Positions 53,445-61,976 of a stretch of 64,000 nt of DNA are shown in pieces (within the stretch, counting starts at the first letter, position 1; each line of letters starts with the position of its first letter). Source of the stretch: Dyadobacter diqingensis (GTDB lineage Bacteria; Bacteroidota; Bacteroidia; Cytophagales; Spirosomataceae); the NCBI RefSeq assembly GCF_024220585.1, contig NZ_JAMXKF010000007.1:182776-246775 (forward strand), given 5' to 3'. Made by a program: the position numbers and the translations under genes. The notes under the pieces are model-generated. The model worked only from the letters and a program-made list of their open reading frames with translations. It was not told the DNA's origin and did not search any database.

Positions 53445-54485
53445 TTATTGGTTGATGCTTACCGATCCGCCATTTGCAGACAAATTAACCGGAATTCCAC
53501 CTCCATTCAGTTTTCCCTGAACATGGTCCTTTTCTACCTGCCCGTCAAAATTTTTCAGATTGACAGTCACCTTATTACCTTTCAGGTTCAAATCCATCCC
53601 CTTGTCCATCGGCATTGTAACCCGAACGCTTCCCGATGATGTTGACAAGTCTACAAATTTGCCAAGCTGGGAAATTTCAACTTCCATGCTTCCACCGCTT
53701 GTATGCGCCTTCACACTTCCCGCAACACCTGCCAAACGAACAGAACCTCCGGAAGTACCGGCATCCAACGCACCTTTGATACCATCGCCTTTGATGCTGC
53801 CACCACTTGTGTGCGCCGTTACATCGCCGTCAAGGGCATTTAAAGTAATACTGCCACCGGATGTCTGTAAATTGATTTTCCCGTTCAATTCATTTGCTTT
53901 GATACTGCCTCCGCTCGTTTGCAGCGTAATATCCTGTCTGCACTTTTCAACGTCAATGCTTCCACCGGAAGTTTGGCCGTGGATCACTCCATCCAGATCC
54001 GACACTTTCAGGCTTCCGCCACTGGTTCTGAAATTTTGTTCACCGCTAAGTGAAGAAATTCGGATACTTCCACCGCTGGTTCTCAAATTGGTAGCGATGC
54101 TACGCGGCGTATAAACTTTGAAAGATATAGAAACGCTGTTTTTATCCCATCCGTTTTTATTTTTCCGGTTGGCTGTCGCTTTTACTTTATTTCCTTCGGT
54201 ACCGATAAAAATATCAAAATCTTCAAGACGGTCTTCGATTTCTTCTTTGCTTAAATTGACTTTGCCATTCCAGTTATTGGGACGAACATACATTTCTACT
54301 TTAACGCCACTGGCCTGATCCCCGGCTACTGTGATGGAACCACCGGAAGTTTCCACGACCAGGTTCGAGAATGAAGAACCGGTAAAGTTTTTGGTAACAT
54401 ATGGTTTTTCATCAGAATTCTGCGCACAGGACGTGATGGCGACAAGCAAGGCAAATACAAGCGGTAGTAATTGTGTTCTTTTCAT
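53445..54485 (-). CDS. DUF4097-like lipoprotein with 18-residue TSGGS repeats
   Basis: A 346-residue lipoprotein (lipobox ITSC, Cys20). From residue 136 it consists of eight units of exactly 18 residues, each opening T-S-G-G-S followed by a short beta strand (units start at 136, 154, 172, 190, 208, 226, 244 and 262), with weaker copies before (residue 46) and after. Such regular GGS turns build a beta-helix or stacked-strand fibre, as in the DUF4097/head-GIN adhesin group. It is probably anchored in the periplasm or outer membrane. Function unknown. It is a single gene closed by a terminator. Confidence 0.85.
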   Translation of the reverse strand: MKRTQLLPLVFALLVAITSCAQNSDEKPYVTKNFTGSSFSNLVVETSGGSITVAGDQASGVKVEMYVRPNNWNGKVNLSKEEIEDRLEDFDIFIGTEGNKVKATANRKNKNGWDKNSVSISFKVYTPRSIATNLRTSGGSIRISSLSGEQNFRTSGGSLKVSDLDGVIHGQTSGGSIDVEKCRQDITLQTSGGSIKANELNGKINLQTSGGSITLNALDGDVTAHTSGGSIKGDGIKGALDAGTSGGSVRLAGVAGSVKAHTSGGSMEVEISQLGKFVDLSTSSGSVRVTMPMDKGMDLNLKGNKVTVNLKNFDGQVEKDHVQGKLNGGGIPVNLSANGGSVSINQ

Positions 54486-54641
54486 GATCTAATAAGTTTC
54501 GTTTGGTATAGGATGTTAATTTCAAAAAGGAGGTTGCGTCAGGGCAAAATCTTTTTTTCGCAACAGAGCAAACAATACCTTTTTTCAAGCAACAATCAAA
54601 CCCAGCAAACTATTAATCAGCATTTTACACATTCAACAAAA

Positions 54642-54675
54642 ACAAAAAAGTGCCCAATAACGGACACTTTTTTGT
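54642..54675 (-). terminator. Terminator of the small lipoprotein pair
   Basis: ACAAAAAAGTG / CACTTTTTTGT forms an 11-bp stem, extended by CC/GG after one mismatch, with loop AATAAC. It lies 22 bases beyond the stop of the 54698 gene. It shares the words AAGTG-CCC and GGACACTTTT with the terminator at 53369-53400. Confidence 0.7.
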
Positions 54676-54697
54676 GAACTATCTATAACCCTTACTT

Positions 54698-55060
54698 TTA
54701 TTTTTTCGATATTTCGTGAATCTCTATTTCGTCGTAGGTGTTGGTCGCGCCCCATCCGCACTGCACATCCTTCTTTTTCCCCGTCAGACTATAACGGATA
54801 CGCACTTTGGTAAATGAATAACTTTCCTCTTTTTTCCCGAGCACTTTTTCAATCTCTTTGACCGAACTATCATCCGGCAAATAATAAGTCATTGTTTTAT
54901 CCTCAGACGGGATTTCAAAATGCCAGGAGCAGCCGTCTGTCGCCAACATATTCACCCATTCCCCTTCACTTTCGAAAACTTCAACATCTTTTTTAACAAT
55001 GGTTTCGTCGTTGCAGCTGATCCAGGCCAGCAAAGCAAATAATATGATCCCGATTTTCAT
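54698..55060 (-). CDS. Hypothetical lipoprotein
   Basis: A 120-residue protein with a lipoprotein signal MKIGIILFALLAWISC (Cys16). The mature part has two further cysteines (in DGCSWHF and VQCGWG) that could form a disulfide, and a beta-rich appearance. No family recognised. It follows the Kazal-type gene by 23 bases and is probably its operon partner. Confidence 0.7.
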   Translation of the reverse strand: MKIGIILFALLAWISCNDETIVKKDVEVFESEGEWVNMLATDGCSWHFEIPSEDKTMTYYLPDDSSVKEIEKVLGKKEESYSFTKVRIRYSLTGKKKDVQCGWGATNTYDEIEIHEISKK

Positions 55061-55083
55061 GGCATTTAGGTCTAGGTATAGAT

Positions 55084-55299
55084 TTATTTATTGCAAGCTC
55101 CTTTTGTATACTTTTTTACACCTTCTGATTGCGCCTCACAACTGTTACCATAGGTTTTCCCATCGCAACCACAAACCGGGTCGAATAGATCATAACAAGG
55201 ATTGTGCGACGCCTTCCCGATACAGTCAGATTCCGGTGCATCATCATCCTGACAGCTTTCAAGCGCCAGAAAGAAAAAACATACGAATATTTTTTTCAT
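55084..55299 (-). CDS. Kazal-type protease inhibitor-like lipoprotein
   Basis: A 71-residue lipoprotein from the ATG at 55299 ([16 protein letters not shown], Cys16). The mature part contains one Kazal domain with six cysteines in the order C-x8-C-x6-C-x1-C-x8-C-x14-C, including the diagnostic [17 protein letters not shown] and [10 protein letters not shown]. Kazal domains block serine proteases by inserting a loop into the active site. A membrane-anchored bacterial copy may protect the cell from host or self proteases. The reactive-site residue cannot be assigned with certainty. Confidence 0.88.
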   Translation of the reverse strand: MKKIFVCFFFLALESCQDDDAPESDCIGKASHNPCYDLFDPVCGCDGKTYGNSCEAQSEGVKKYTKGACNK

Positions 55300-55369
55300 G
55301 TGACCGAATGAAATTTTTAACAAAGATTCATTCGGCACGAAAAAGGTTGGAAGGAGCAGGAAAAATTAT

Positions 55370-55531
55370 GGGGCGGCAGTCGGCCGTCGGCTACCGGCTG
55401 TTGTTAACCGGAAGTCGGTAATCGCTATTCATTTGTCAGCCGTCAATGGGCCGCCGCCATTAGCCGGAAGCCTGTGAACCGGCCTTAATTTGCCAGCGGA
55501 CAATGGTCAGCGGTCAATCGTCAATGGTCAT
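55370..55531. repeat. GC-rich repeat of GGCAGTCGGC/GCCGTCAATGG words next to GH1 stop codon
   Basis: A non-coding segment made of variants of CGGC(A/T)GTCGGC, GTCAGCCGTCAATGG and CAGCGGTCAATCGTCAATGG, ending directly at the stop codon of the GH1 gene (55532). The word content overlaps with the repeats at 14505-14657 and 40126-40224, but the inverted arms are poorly kept. Confidence 0.55.
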
Positions 55532-56941
55532 TCACCCCCTCAAAAACCGCGTAAACCATTTTCCGGAATCTTTGACCGTTCTTTGCTGAGTTTCGTAGTT
55601 GACATAAACCAGTCCAAAACGCGGGTGATATCCTTCGGCCCATTCAAAATTATCAAGCAATGACCAGGCGAGATATCCACCGACTTTGACACCTTCTTTC
55701 TTGGCCCTGAGCACGTGGGTTAGATAATCTTCAAAAAACTGAATCCTTCTTGTATCCTTTATTTCTTCGTTCTGAAAAATATCCTCAAAAGCGGCTCCGT
55801 TTTCCGAAATGATAATTTCTTTTATTCCTTTATAACTGCCAAACTGTTTGAGAATTTCATAAATCCCGTCCGGCGCCACTTCCCAGCCCATGGCGGTCAA
55901 CGGAACGTTTCTTTTTTTAGCAGGAACTTCTTCAAGCCAAAGCACAGGCGCAAAATACGAATGCCTGACAATAACGCGGAAATAATTCTGTAACCCGATA
56001 AAATCAAAATCGAAAACAAGTTTTTCTGCATCACCAGGTTTCATGAATTTATTGATCCCTTTCAGGAAAGGAAACACATCGGACGGATATCCCAGTCCCA
56101 GCGTCGGCTCAATAAAAAGACGGTTCATAATGGCATCCGCTCTTTGGGCAGCCCTTATGTCCCTTGGTTTGGTAGAAAACGGCTGTACATGGGAGCAGGA
56201 AAGTGCCGTCCCGATATAAGCCTTATCAACATTTGCACGAAGAATACGCCCACCCTCAGCCTGACACAAGGCAAGATGATGCACAACAGGCAGAAAATTA
56301 AACAAACCTTTTTTCCCGGGTGCATGAAGGCCTGTCGTGTAACCCAGCCCCGCGACCGCCATCGGTTCGTTCAATACGATCCAGTTTTTCACTTTTGCCC
56401 CGAATTCCAAAGCACAGCGTGTCACATACTCGGAAAACCAGTCAACAATATCCCGGTTTTTCCAGCCTCCCCGGTCTTCAAGCGCTTGGGGTAGATCCCA
56501 GTGATATAAGGTGATCCAGGGTTCAATACCGAGTGCAAGACACTTATCAATAATCCGGTTATAGAAATCAATTCCTTTTTGATTGACCTGCCCGGTTCCC
56601 GCAGGCAAAATCCTCGACCAAGAGAGCGAAAATCTGAATTCCTTAAAACCCAGCGCCACCACCAGATCCAGATCCTCTTCGTAACGATTATAAAAATCAC
56701 AGGCAATTTCGGCATGATGGTTGTTCTTGATCTTGCCTTTCTGCTTTGTAAAAGTATCCCAAATAGACGGACCGCGACCGTCATCAGCAAGCGCACCTTC
56801 TACCTGAAATGCGGCTGTTGCCGTTCCCCACCTGAAATCCTTCCCAAAATCCGCGGCGGAAAGCTTTTCGATACCCGGCTCGTCCGACATTAGAGATGGA
56901 ACGTGAAGTGCCTCGGTATGACCAAAATTAAAATCTTTCAA
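55532..56941 (-). CDS. GH1 family beta-glucosidase
   Basis: A 469-residue family 1 glycosidase with a TIM barrel and retaining mechanism. The acid/base is E192 in VLNEP, the nucleophile E380 in ISENGAAFED; other hallmarks are WGTATAAFQVEGA (38-50), TLYHWDLPQAL (144-154) and AWSLLDNFEWAEGY near the end. There is no signal peptide, so it acts in the cytoplasm on imported beta-glucosides or similar disaccharides. The first 30 residues are outside the catalytic core, and a later start is possible. It is a single gene with the repeat segment at its 3' end. Confidence 0.95.
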   Translation of the reverse strand: MKDFNFGHTEALHVPSLMSDEPGIEKLSAADFGKDFRWGTATAAFQVEGALADDGRGPSIWDTFTKQKGKIKNNHHAEIACDFYNRYEEDLDLVVALGFKEFRFSLSWSRILPAGTGQVNQKGIDFYNRIIDKCLALGIEPWITLYHWDLPQALEDRGGWKNRDIVDWFSEYVTRCALEFGAKVKNWIVLNEPMAVAGLGYTTGLHAPGKKGLFNFLPVVHHLALCQAEGGRILRANVDKAYIGTALSCSHVQPFSTKPRDIRAAQRADAIMNRLFIEPTLGLGYPSDVFPFLKGINKFMKPGDAEKLVFDFDFIGLQNYFRVIVRHSYFAPVLWLEEVPAKKRNVPLTAMGWEVAPDGIYEILKQFGSYKGIKEIIISENGAAFEDIFQNEEIKDTRRIQFFEDYLTHVLRAKKEGVKVGGYLAWSLLDNFEWAEGYHPRFGLVYVNYETQQRTVKDSGKWFTRFLRG

Positions 56942-57142
56942 AACTTACACTAATTACATTTAGTACAGGAAGTTAGCAACGCAAAACTAAACGGAATAAT
57001 TTCGAAAAAGGTAACAATTTCATAATGATAGAGAAAACTTAATATTGGAGCGCCATAACGGACGGATTTTCATGCAAATCATTGAAAATCAGAAACCCTG
57101 TTTTTCGTTTCGAAACAATTCCTTAACACAATCCCTTTCAAC

Positions 57143-57182
57143 AAAAAAATCCTTCACCTGTACAAAACAGATGAAGGAATTT
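57143..57182 (-). terminator. Terminator of the T9SS cargo gene
   Basis: On the minus strand the stem AAATTCCTTCATCTGT / ACAGGTGAAGGATTT (one bulge) runs into seven Ts. It lies 21 bases after the stop codon at 57204. Confidence 0.8.
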
Positions 57183-57203
57183 CAAACTAATAACGCTATT
57201 TAA

Positions 57204-59690
57204 TTATCTCACTATTTGAATTCTTTGCTTATTCAATAGTCCGCTGCTTTGTTTAAAGGTTACGATATAAGTTCCCTGTGCAAGGCTGCTGACATCGATA
57301 TCATTGCCATCTTGTGGAACAAAGTCTCTTACTTTAACACCTCTCACATCATAAATCTGGATACTTGCTACTTTATCGCTGCCAGATTTCAGTTTCATGA
57401 AATTTGAACTTGGATTCGGGTAAAGTACTACCGATTCTTCTGTAACAAAGCTCTCGCTTACAATCCGGCTGAAAGCGAACGTTTCGTCCTGATCAACCAT
57501 TCTCAAACGATACAGGTTACTTCCGTTGGAAGGAGTAGCGTGTGTATAAGTGTACGACTTAGTAACTGCGCTTTCGCCCTGTGCGGCAACCACACCAAGT
57601 ATTTCCCACTGCTTGCCATTCAGGCTGTGCTGTACTTCAAATTCTTTTGAGTTTGTTTCCGATGTTGTGTTCCAGACAAGCGTAGCAGCAGTTCCTTCTT
57701 TCTTCACTTTGAAATCTGTAAGGGTTACTGGCAGCGGAGTGCCTGATTCTACTGTTACACAACCAAGATCAAAAACAAAGGTCTCGCCGTTGGAAACAAT
57801 TTCAATCGAAACATATTTTGTATTCAAAGGTGCTTTATCAGAAACTGTGAACTTTTGCAGACCCAGCGGACTCGTCGAGAACTCCTTGGTTACGTTTGTT
57901 TCTTTGAATGAAAGTTCGCTTCTGTCCGCTTTAAGGAATCTCAGTTTAATCTTCTGACCGTTGTTGACATTAAATCCGGCATAGATTGAGAAAGTTACTG
58001 TACTACCAGGCGCCACTTCTTTTTCCTGAGCGATCGTCGATTTACCTGTCAATTTACCCGATTTAGTACCACAAACTACATAGTCCTCAGAGGATGCAAA
58101 TGTACCCACTACCGTAGTCCATGATGCTGTTCCGCTTTCAAAACTTGGGTTAGACAAGATATTGTTGTTACAAGTTTCGCAAGGTGGCACTGAGATCGAC
58201 AAACAAGCTGCATCCACTTTGAAATAATCACCTGATGCACTTCCTAACACTCTCACATATTTCGCTCCTGCCGGTGCAACGGCTGTCAAGGTATACTGCG
58301 TCAATCCGCTGCTGCTTGTTTTTGGCAGGTCGTCAACAGACTTATTCAGCGTTTTCTCATCACCTGCACCTGGTATCACTGTTCCCGAAGGACTGATGAA
58401 CTGAAGTTTAAAAGTATGTGCGTTTTTGTTGTGATATCCACCCCAGATCGTCAGCGTTGCCGTGCTACCTGCAGCGATTGTCACATCCTGCCAGAAACTT
58501 CCTGCACCTGTCAGCAAGCCATTTTTAGTTCCACAAACCGGATATGCGCCATCATCTGTAAAGTTGGCACCGTTTGAATAATTCCAGCTTGTTGGCACTT
58601 TCTTGTCTCCAACCTGCGTAAAGTTTTCGAAGCTACCGTTGTTAAGCATATTTACTGTACAGCAAGATACTGGCGGGATAGTCAACTGAACACAACCTGC
58701 ATCTACTTTGAAATAGTCACCAGAAAGAGAAGTTGCTTCTGCACGTACATAAGTTGTGTTTGCCGGTGCTGTTCCGTTCAAAGTATATTGTTTTAACTTA
58801 GGCTGTCCTGCTGGTACTACATCAACATCCCAATCAACGGATACTGTTTTTGTTAACAATGGGCTGTTTGCAGCATTGTAGAACGTCAGCTTAAATGTCT
58901 GGCTTTTGAAAACGTGGTATCCGCCATAGATAGAGAAATTAACACCAGTTCCTGCGTTAACAGGGATATCCTGATAGAGTGTTCCTGCGCCATTAAGCAC
59001 AATGGCTTTGGTACCACAAACTTCGTAATCTGTATTTGAGCTCCATGAACCCGTTTTTTGCCATGAAGTAGATCCGTCTTCGAAACTTGCGTTTTTCAAC
59101 ACGTTACCGTCACATCCGCAGCTGATCGCCGGAGCAGTGATTTGAAGACAGGCACCGTCTACTTTGAACCAGTCACCTGAACCAGATACTGCTTCAACGC
59201 GAACATATACCGTTCCTTCAGGCGCTGTTGCTTCCAACGTATATTTTTTAAGAATTGGTCCCGTGTTAGGAGCTGTATCTACATCCCAATCTACCGCAAC
59301 GGATTTATTGGAAAGTTCGTCAAGGTTGGCGTTAAGAAAAGAAAGTCTGAACGTCTGGTCTTTCTTCACATGGTATCCACCCCAGATCTGGAATTTCGCG
59401 ACCGTGCCAGGAACTACCTGAACATCCTGATAAAGTTTACCGGCATTCTGAAGTACGACTGCCTTGCTTCCGCAAACATCGTAAGAGGTATTATCATCCC
59501 AGCTTCCCGATTTTTTCCAGCCATTGAATGGATCGCTGTCTTCAAAGCTCGGGTTTTTAAGCACATTACCATCACAGCCACAATCAGCTGTAGTCAAGGC
59601 AGCGATTGCTGGCGCAGCAGCAGAAAGCTTATTGACTGTTGTGCATAGCAAGACCACGCACGTAAGAACGAGTGAATAAAAAGTTTTCAT
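57204..59690 (-). CDS. T9SS type A sorting domain protein with four CBM-like repeats
   Basis: An 828-residue secreted protein from the ATG at 59690 (signal MKTFYSLVLTCVVLLCTTVN). Four repeats of about 150 residues start at roughly 37, 191, 342 and 505. Each begins with a Cys pair and N-x-(L/S)-x-N-x-SFE, then a Trp strand, a YxVCGxK block and a late strand ending in FKVD. This looks like the beta-sandwich of carbohydrate-binding modules. A fibronectin-like domain (about 650-745) and the sorting tail follow (LYPNPSSNFMKL ... GTYIVTFKQSSG ... KQRIQIVR). It is probably exported by type IX secretion and attached or released outside. No catalytic domain is visible. Confidence 0.9.
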   Translation of the reverse strand: MKTFYSLVLTCVVLLCTTVNKLSAAAPAIAALTTADCGCDGNVLKNPSFEDSDPFNGWKKSGSWDDNTSYDVCGSKAVVLQNAGKLYQDVQVVPGTVAKFQIWGGYHVKKDQTFRLSFLNANLDELSNKSVAVDWDVDTAPNTGPILKKYTLEATAPEGTVYVRVEAVSGSGDWFKVDGACLQITAPAISCGCDGNVLKNASFEDGSTSWQKTGSWSSNTDYEVCGTKAIVLNGAGTLYQDIPVNAGTGVNFSIYGGYHVFKSQTFKLTFYNAANSPLLTKTVSVDWDVDVVPAGQPKLKQYTLNGTAPANTTYVRAEATSLSGDYFKVDAGCVQLTIPPVSCCTVNMLNNGSFENFTQVGDKKVPTSWNYSNGANFTDDGAYPVCGTKNGLLTGAGSFWQDVTIAAGSTATLTIWGGYHNKNAHTFKLQFISPSGTVIPGAGDEKTLNKSVDDLPKTSSSGLTQYTLTAVAPAGAKYVRVLGSASGDYFKVDAACLSISVPPCETCNNNILSNPSFESGTASWTTVVGTFASSEDYVVCGTKSGKLTGKSTIAQEKEVAPGSTVTFSIYAGFNVNNGQKIKLRFLKADRSELSFKETNVTKEFSTSPLGLQKFTVSDKAPLNTKYVSIEIVSNGETFVFDLGCVTVESGTPLPVTLTDFKVKKEGTAATLVWNTTSETNSKEFEVQHSLNGKQWEILGVVAAQGESAVTKSYTYTHATPSNGSNLYRLRMVDQDETFAFSRIVSESFVTEESVVLYPNPSSNFMKLKSGSDKVASIQIYDVRGVKVRDFVPQDGNDIDVSSLAQGTYIVTFKQSSGLLNKQRIQIVR

Positions 59691-59941
59691 TAGGTTGTAT
59701 AGTTTAAACAATAGAGATAATTTAAAAATTTTTGGATTTACGGAGTTTGCAAACTCGATCGTTCAGCCCACATCAAAAAAGTTCTATAAAAAGGCGCTAA
59801 CCTGTTTCAAAAATGACCGCGAATTGTGGTGGTAAGTTTTTATTAACCGACTTAGTTCTACTTACAACAGCTTAACTGTGAAACGTTTTAGCAACTTCCA
59901 TCAAACTTCGTTCGATGATGAAAATGAGACGATTAGATGTG

Positions 59942-59973
59942 CAAATGTAAAAAAATTTCTATTAAATAATCAA
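59942..59973 (-). promoter_or_regulatory. Possible promoter of the T9SS cargo gene
   Basis: On the minus strand TTG (59973-59971) and TACATTTG (59949-59942), a full -7 match, but with 21 nt between the elements. It would give a leader of about 245 nt. Confidence 0.3.
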
Positions 59974-61126
59974 GTCGATTTTATGATTAATTTTATATTT
60001 ACTAAAAATAAAAACTAAATCTACCAAATTTTTTGAAGTACTTCTACACTCAAATTAAACTACCTCTACCATCAAAATCACATAAAATTCAACCTATTAA
60101 GTCCTTTCAATATAGAATAATATACTTTACTTAGAAATGTGTCCATTTTACAATCTCAGTTTTAAAATATAACTTTTCCAAGACAACAGAAATATACATT
60201 TTGTACTCTCCAATCTTTTAGAAACGAAAAGTGAGGGAACCAATACATTTTGTCTCAAATCGGTATTTTTTTCACTAAACAGATGGTGAGAATCGGTCCG
60301 CATCAAATTACTTAAATCCTAAATCATAGAAGCCCGAAATAGTACAATAATCGCACATAAATCACTCCGAGTATAACTTCAGACACAAAATCAAGCATAC
60401 CTATATAATGCATTAAAACACACCAATTATTTAAAACCTTTATCTATATACGCGAGACCCCATATTACGGAGGCAAAATCCAAAGACCGCGTAATTTTAC
60501 GTATAGGAATTTAAGCACTTAAATGACAGGTTAACAGACGGGCAAATTACCAATAGGAAGATTTATGATCCACAGGCCCTAAAATTTCAATTAGAAAAAT
60601 TTCACTACTTCAAGAAATATAAGGTGTTTCAAATGTTCCTTTCTTTCTACATAATCATTTCCAGAGAGGCATTTTTGGCGTAGAACTCATTAGACAGTTA
60701 GATTTCATCAAAAAACCGGAATGTAGAATCGTTTGTAACTTCCGCCTTCAAAAAAATTTTTCATTTTTAATCTGAAATTAATGAAAAAATGCTGCACTAC
60801 TACAAGCCAAGTTGCAGTAAACACACGATGTCGGGAAGAAAAATAATCATTGATGGGCGCTAAAATCCGGAAAGTGTACACATCATAGCGGCTGTTTGAA
60901 CTTTCCGGAACCTCGTTGCAACATATTTCGACACAGCCGAGCGAAAAATCAAAACTATTAAGACACAATTTTAAAACAATACCAAGAAAAAATTAGACTA
61001 AAAATCCAAGCTTAGAAGATACAATGGCCTCATAACCGGACATTTACGAGCGGATCCGTCGATAAAGATTGATAAAAAAGCGTGAGAATAACTTTTCGTG
61101 AAGGTAAGGTAATACAAATATATTGC
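59974..61126. other. AT-rich non-coding region
   Basis: More than 1.1 kb with no convincing gene. The only open frame of size (60708-60968, minus) has atypical composition for this genome and no recognisable features. One perfect 10-bp inverted repeat with a 24-nt loop (TCCGGAAAGT at 60866 / ACTTTCCGGA at 60900) is the only clear structure. It may hold long leaders, an unrecognised RNA or decayed DNA. Confidence 0.5.
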
Positions 61127-61696
61127 TCAGGCGGCGCCCAAAACCATTGGTTGAACACCGAAAATATCCCGCAATTCGCTCAACGCTTTCCTGATCCGAG
61201 ATTTGACCGTTCCCAACGGCATCCCTAATTTTTCAGAAACTTCTTCATGCGTATAACCCTGAAAATAGATCAGTTCCACCAACAGACTTTTTTCCGGCAT
61301 TAACCTTTGTACAATCGCACGAATATCGATGGTTCCGGGCAGCGGATTGAAAACCATACCCTGCCCCATTTCCGACTCTGTCACGTTATCCAGGTTAACC
61401 ACCTTCTCTCTTTTCACATCAACCCGCAAACGGTCAATAGCCGTGTTTCTCGCCACATTAAGCACCCACGTAAACAGCGTGCCTTTTTCAGCATTGTAGC
61501 TTCGGATATTTTTCCAGATTTTCAGAAAAGCGTCCTGCATCACATCAGCCGCTTTTTCCTCATCCTTGACGATCTTCATGATGATGCCATACAACGCAGG
61601 CGCGTAATGGTCATACAAATACTCAAAGGCCTCTTTCTTGTTGTTCTGTAAAGATGTTATCAACTCTTTCTCAGTGTAGGTAAATTTCCTTATCAT
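61127..61696 (-). CDS. ECF-type RNA polymerase sigma factor
   Basis: A 189-residue sigma-70 family factor with region 2 (about 20-90: EAFEYLYDHYAPALYGI, DVMQDAFLKIWKNI, FTWVLNVARNTAIDRLR) and region 4 (about 125-178: LLVELIYFQGYTHEEVSEKLGMPLGTVKSRIRKAL). Size and motifs place it with extracytoplasmic-function factors of the SigK-like type, usually held by a co-encoded anti-sigma factor. No anti-sigma gene follows; downstream is the 1.4-kb AT-rich region. It is divergent from the serine hydrolase gene. Confidence 0.92.
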   Translation of the reverse strand: MIRKFTYTEKELITSLQNNKKEAFEYLYDHYAPALYGIIMKIVKDEEKAADVMQDAFLKIWKNIRSYNAEKGTLFTWVLNVARNTAIDRLRVDVKREKVVNLDNVTESEMGQGMVFNPLPGTIDIRAIVQRLMPEKSLLVELIYFQGYTHEEVSEKLGMPLGTVKSRIRKALSELRDIFGVQPMVLGAA

Positions 61697-61976
61697 TTTC
61701 TCTTTGCTTTGACCGCAGTAAAAATTTTTAAATTCTTAAAACACAGCACACACTAACTGCTCTTGTACAAAGAGCATTCCACCTGCCCGAGCCAATAATA
61801 TGGGTAACTCTTTCCCGCTAATTTGTGTAAGTAATGATAAACAAGACAGAAAATCTTTCCGGATTTCCCCATAAGACAAGAAAATTGTGGAAATTTCAGT
61901 GGCGCCGCGTAGCCACCAGATTATTCCTGACAAACTTTAATTTTTTAGCAAAAAGTTAATAAACAATCCCTTAACC

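Noticed and set aside
53560-54114. Long open frame antisense to the TSGGS repeat gene
   Set aside because: It mirrors the 54-base repeat on the other strand (recurring LPPLVC) and has no start context; it is an effect of the repeat.
60708-60968. Open frame of 86 residues on the minus strand
   Set aside because: It lies in AT-rich DNA, has an unusual residue mix (many Cys, Phe and Ser) without signal, domain or ribosome context, and is likely chance.
61736-61933. Open frame of 65 residues upstream of the sigma factor gene
   Set aside because: It fills the divergent promoter region of the sigma and hydrolase genes, shows no recognisable features, and was taken as non-coding.
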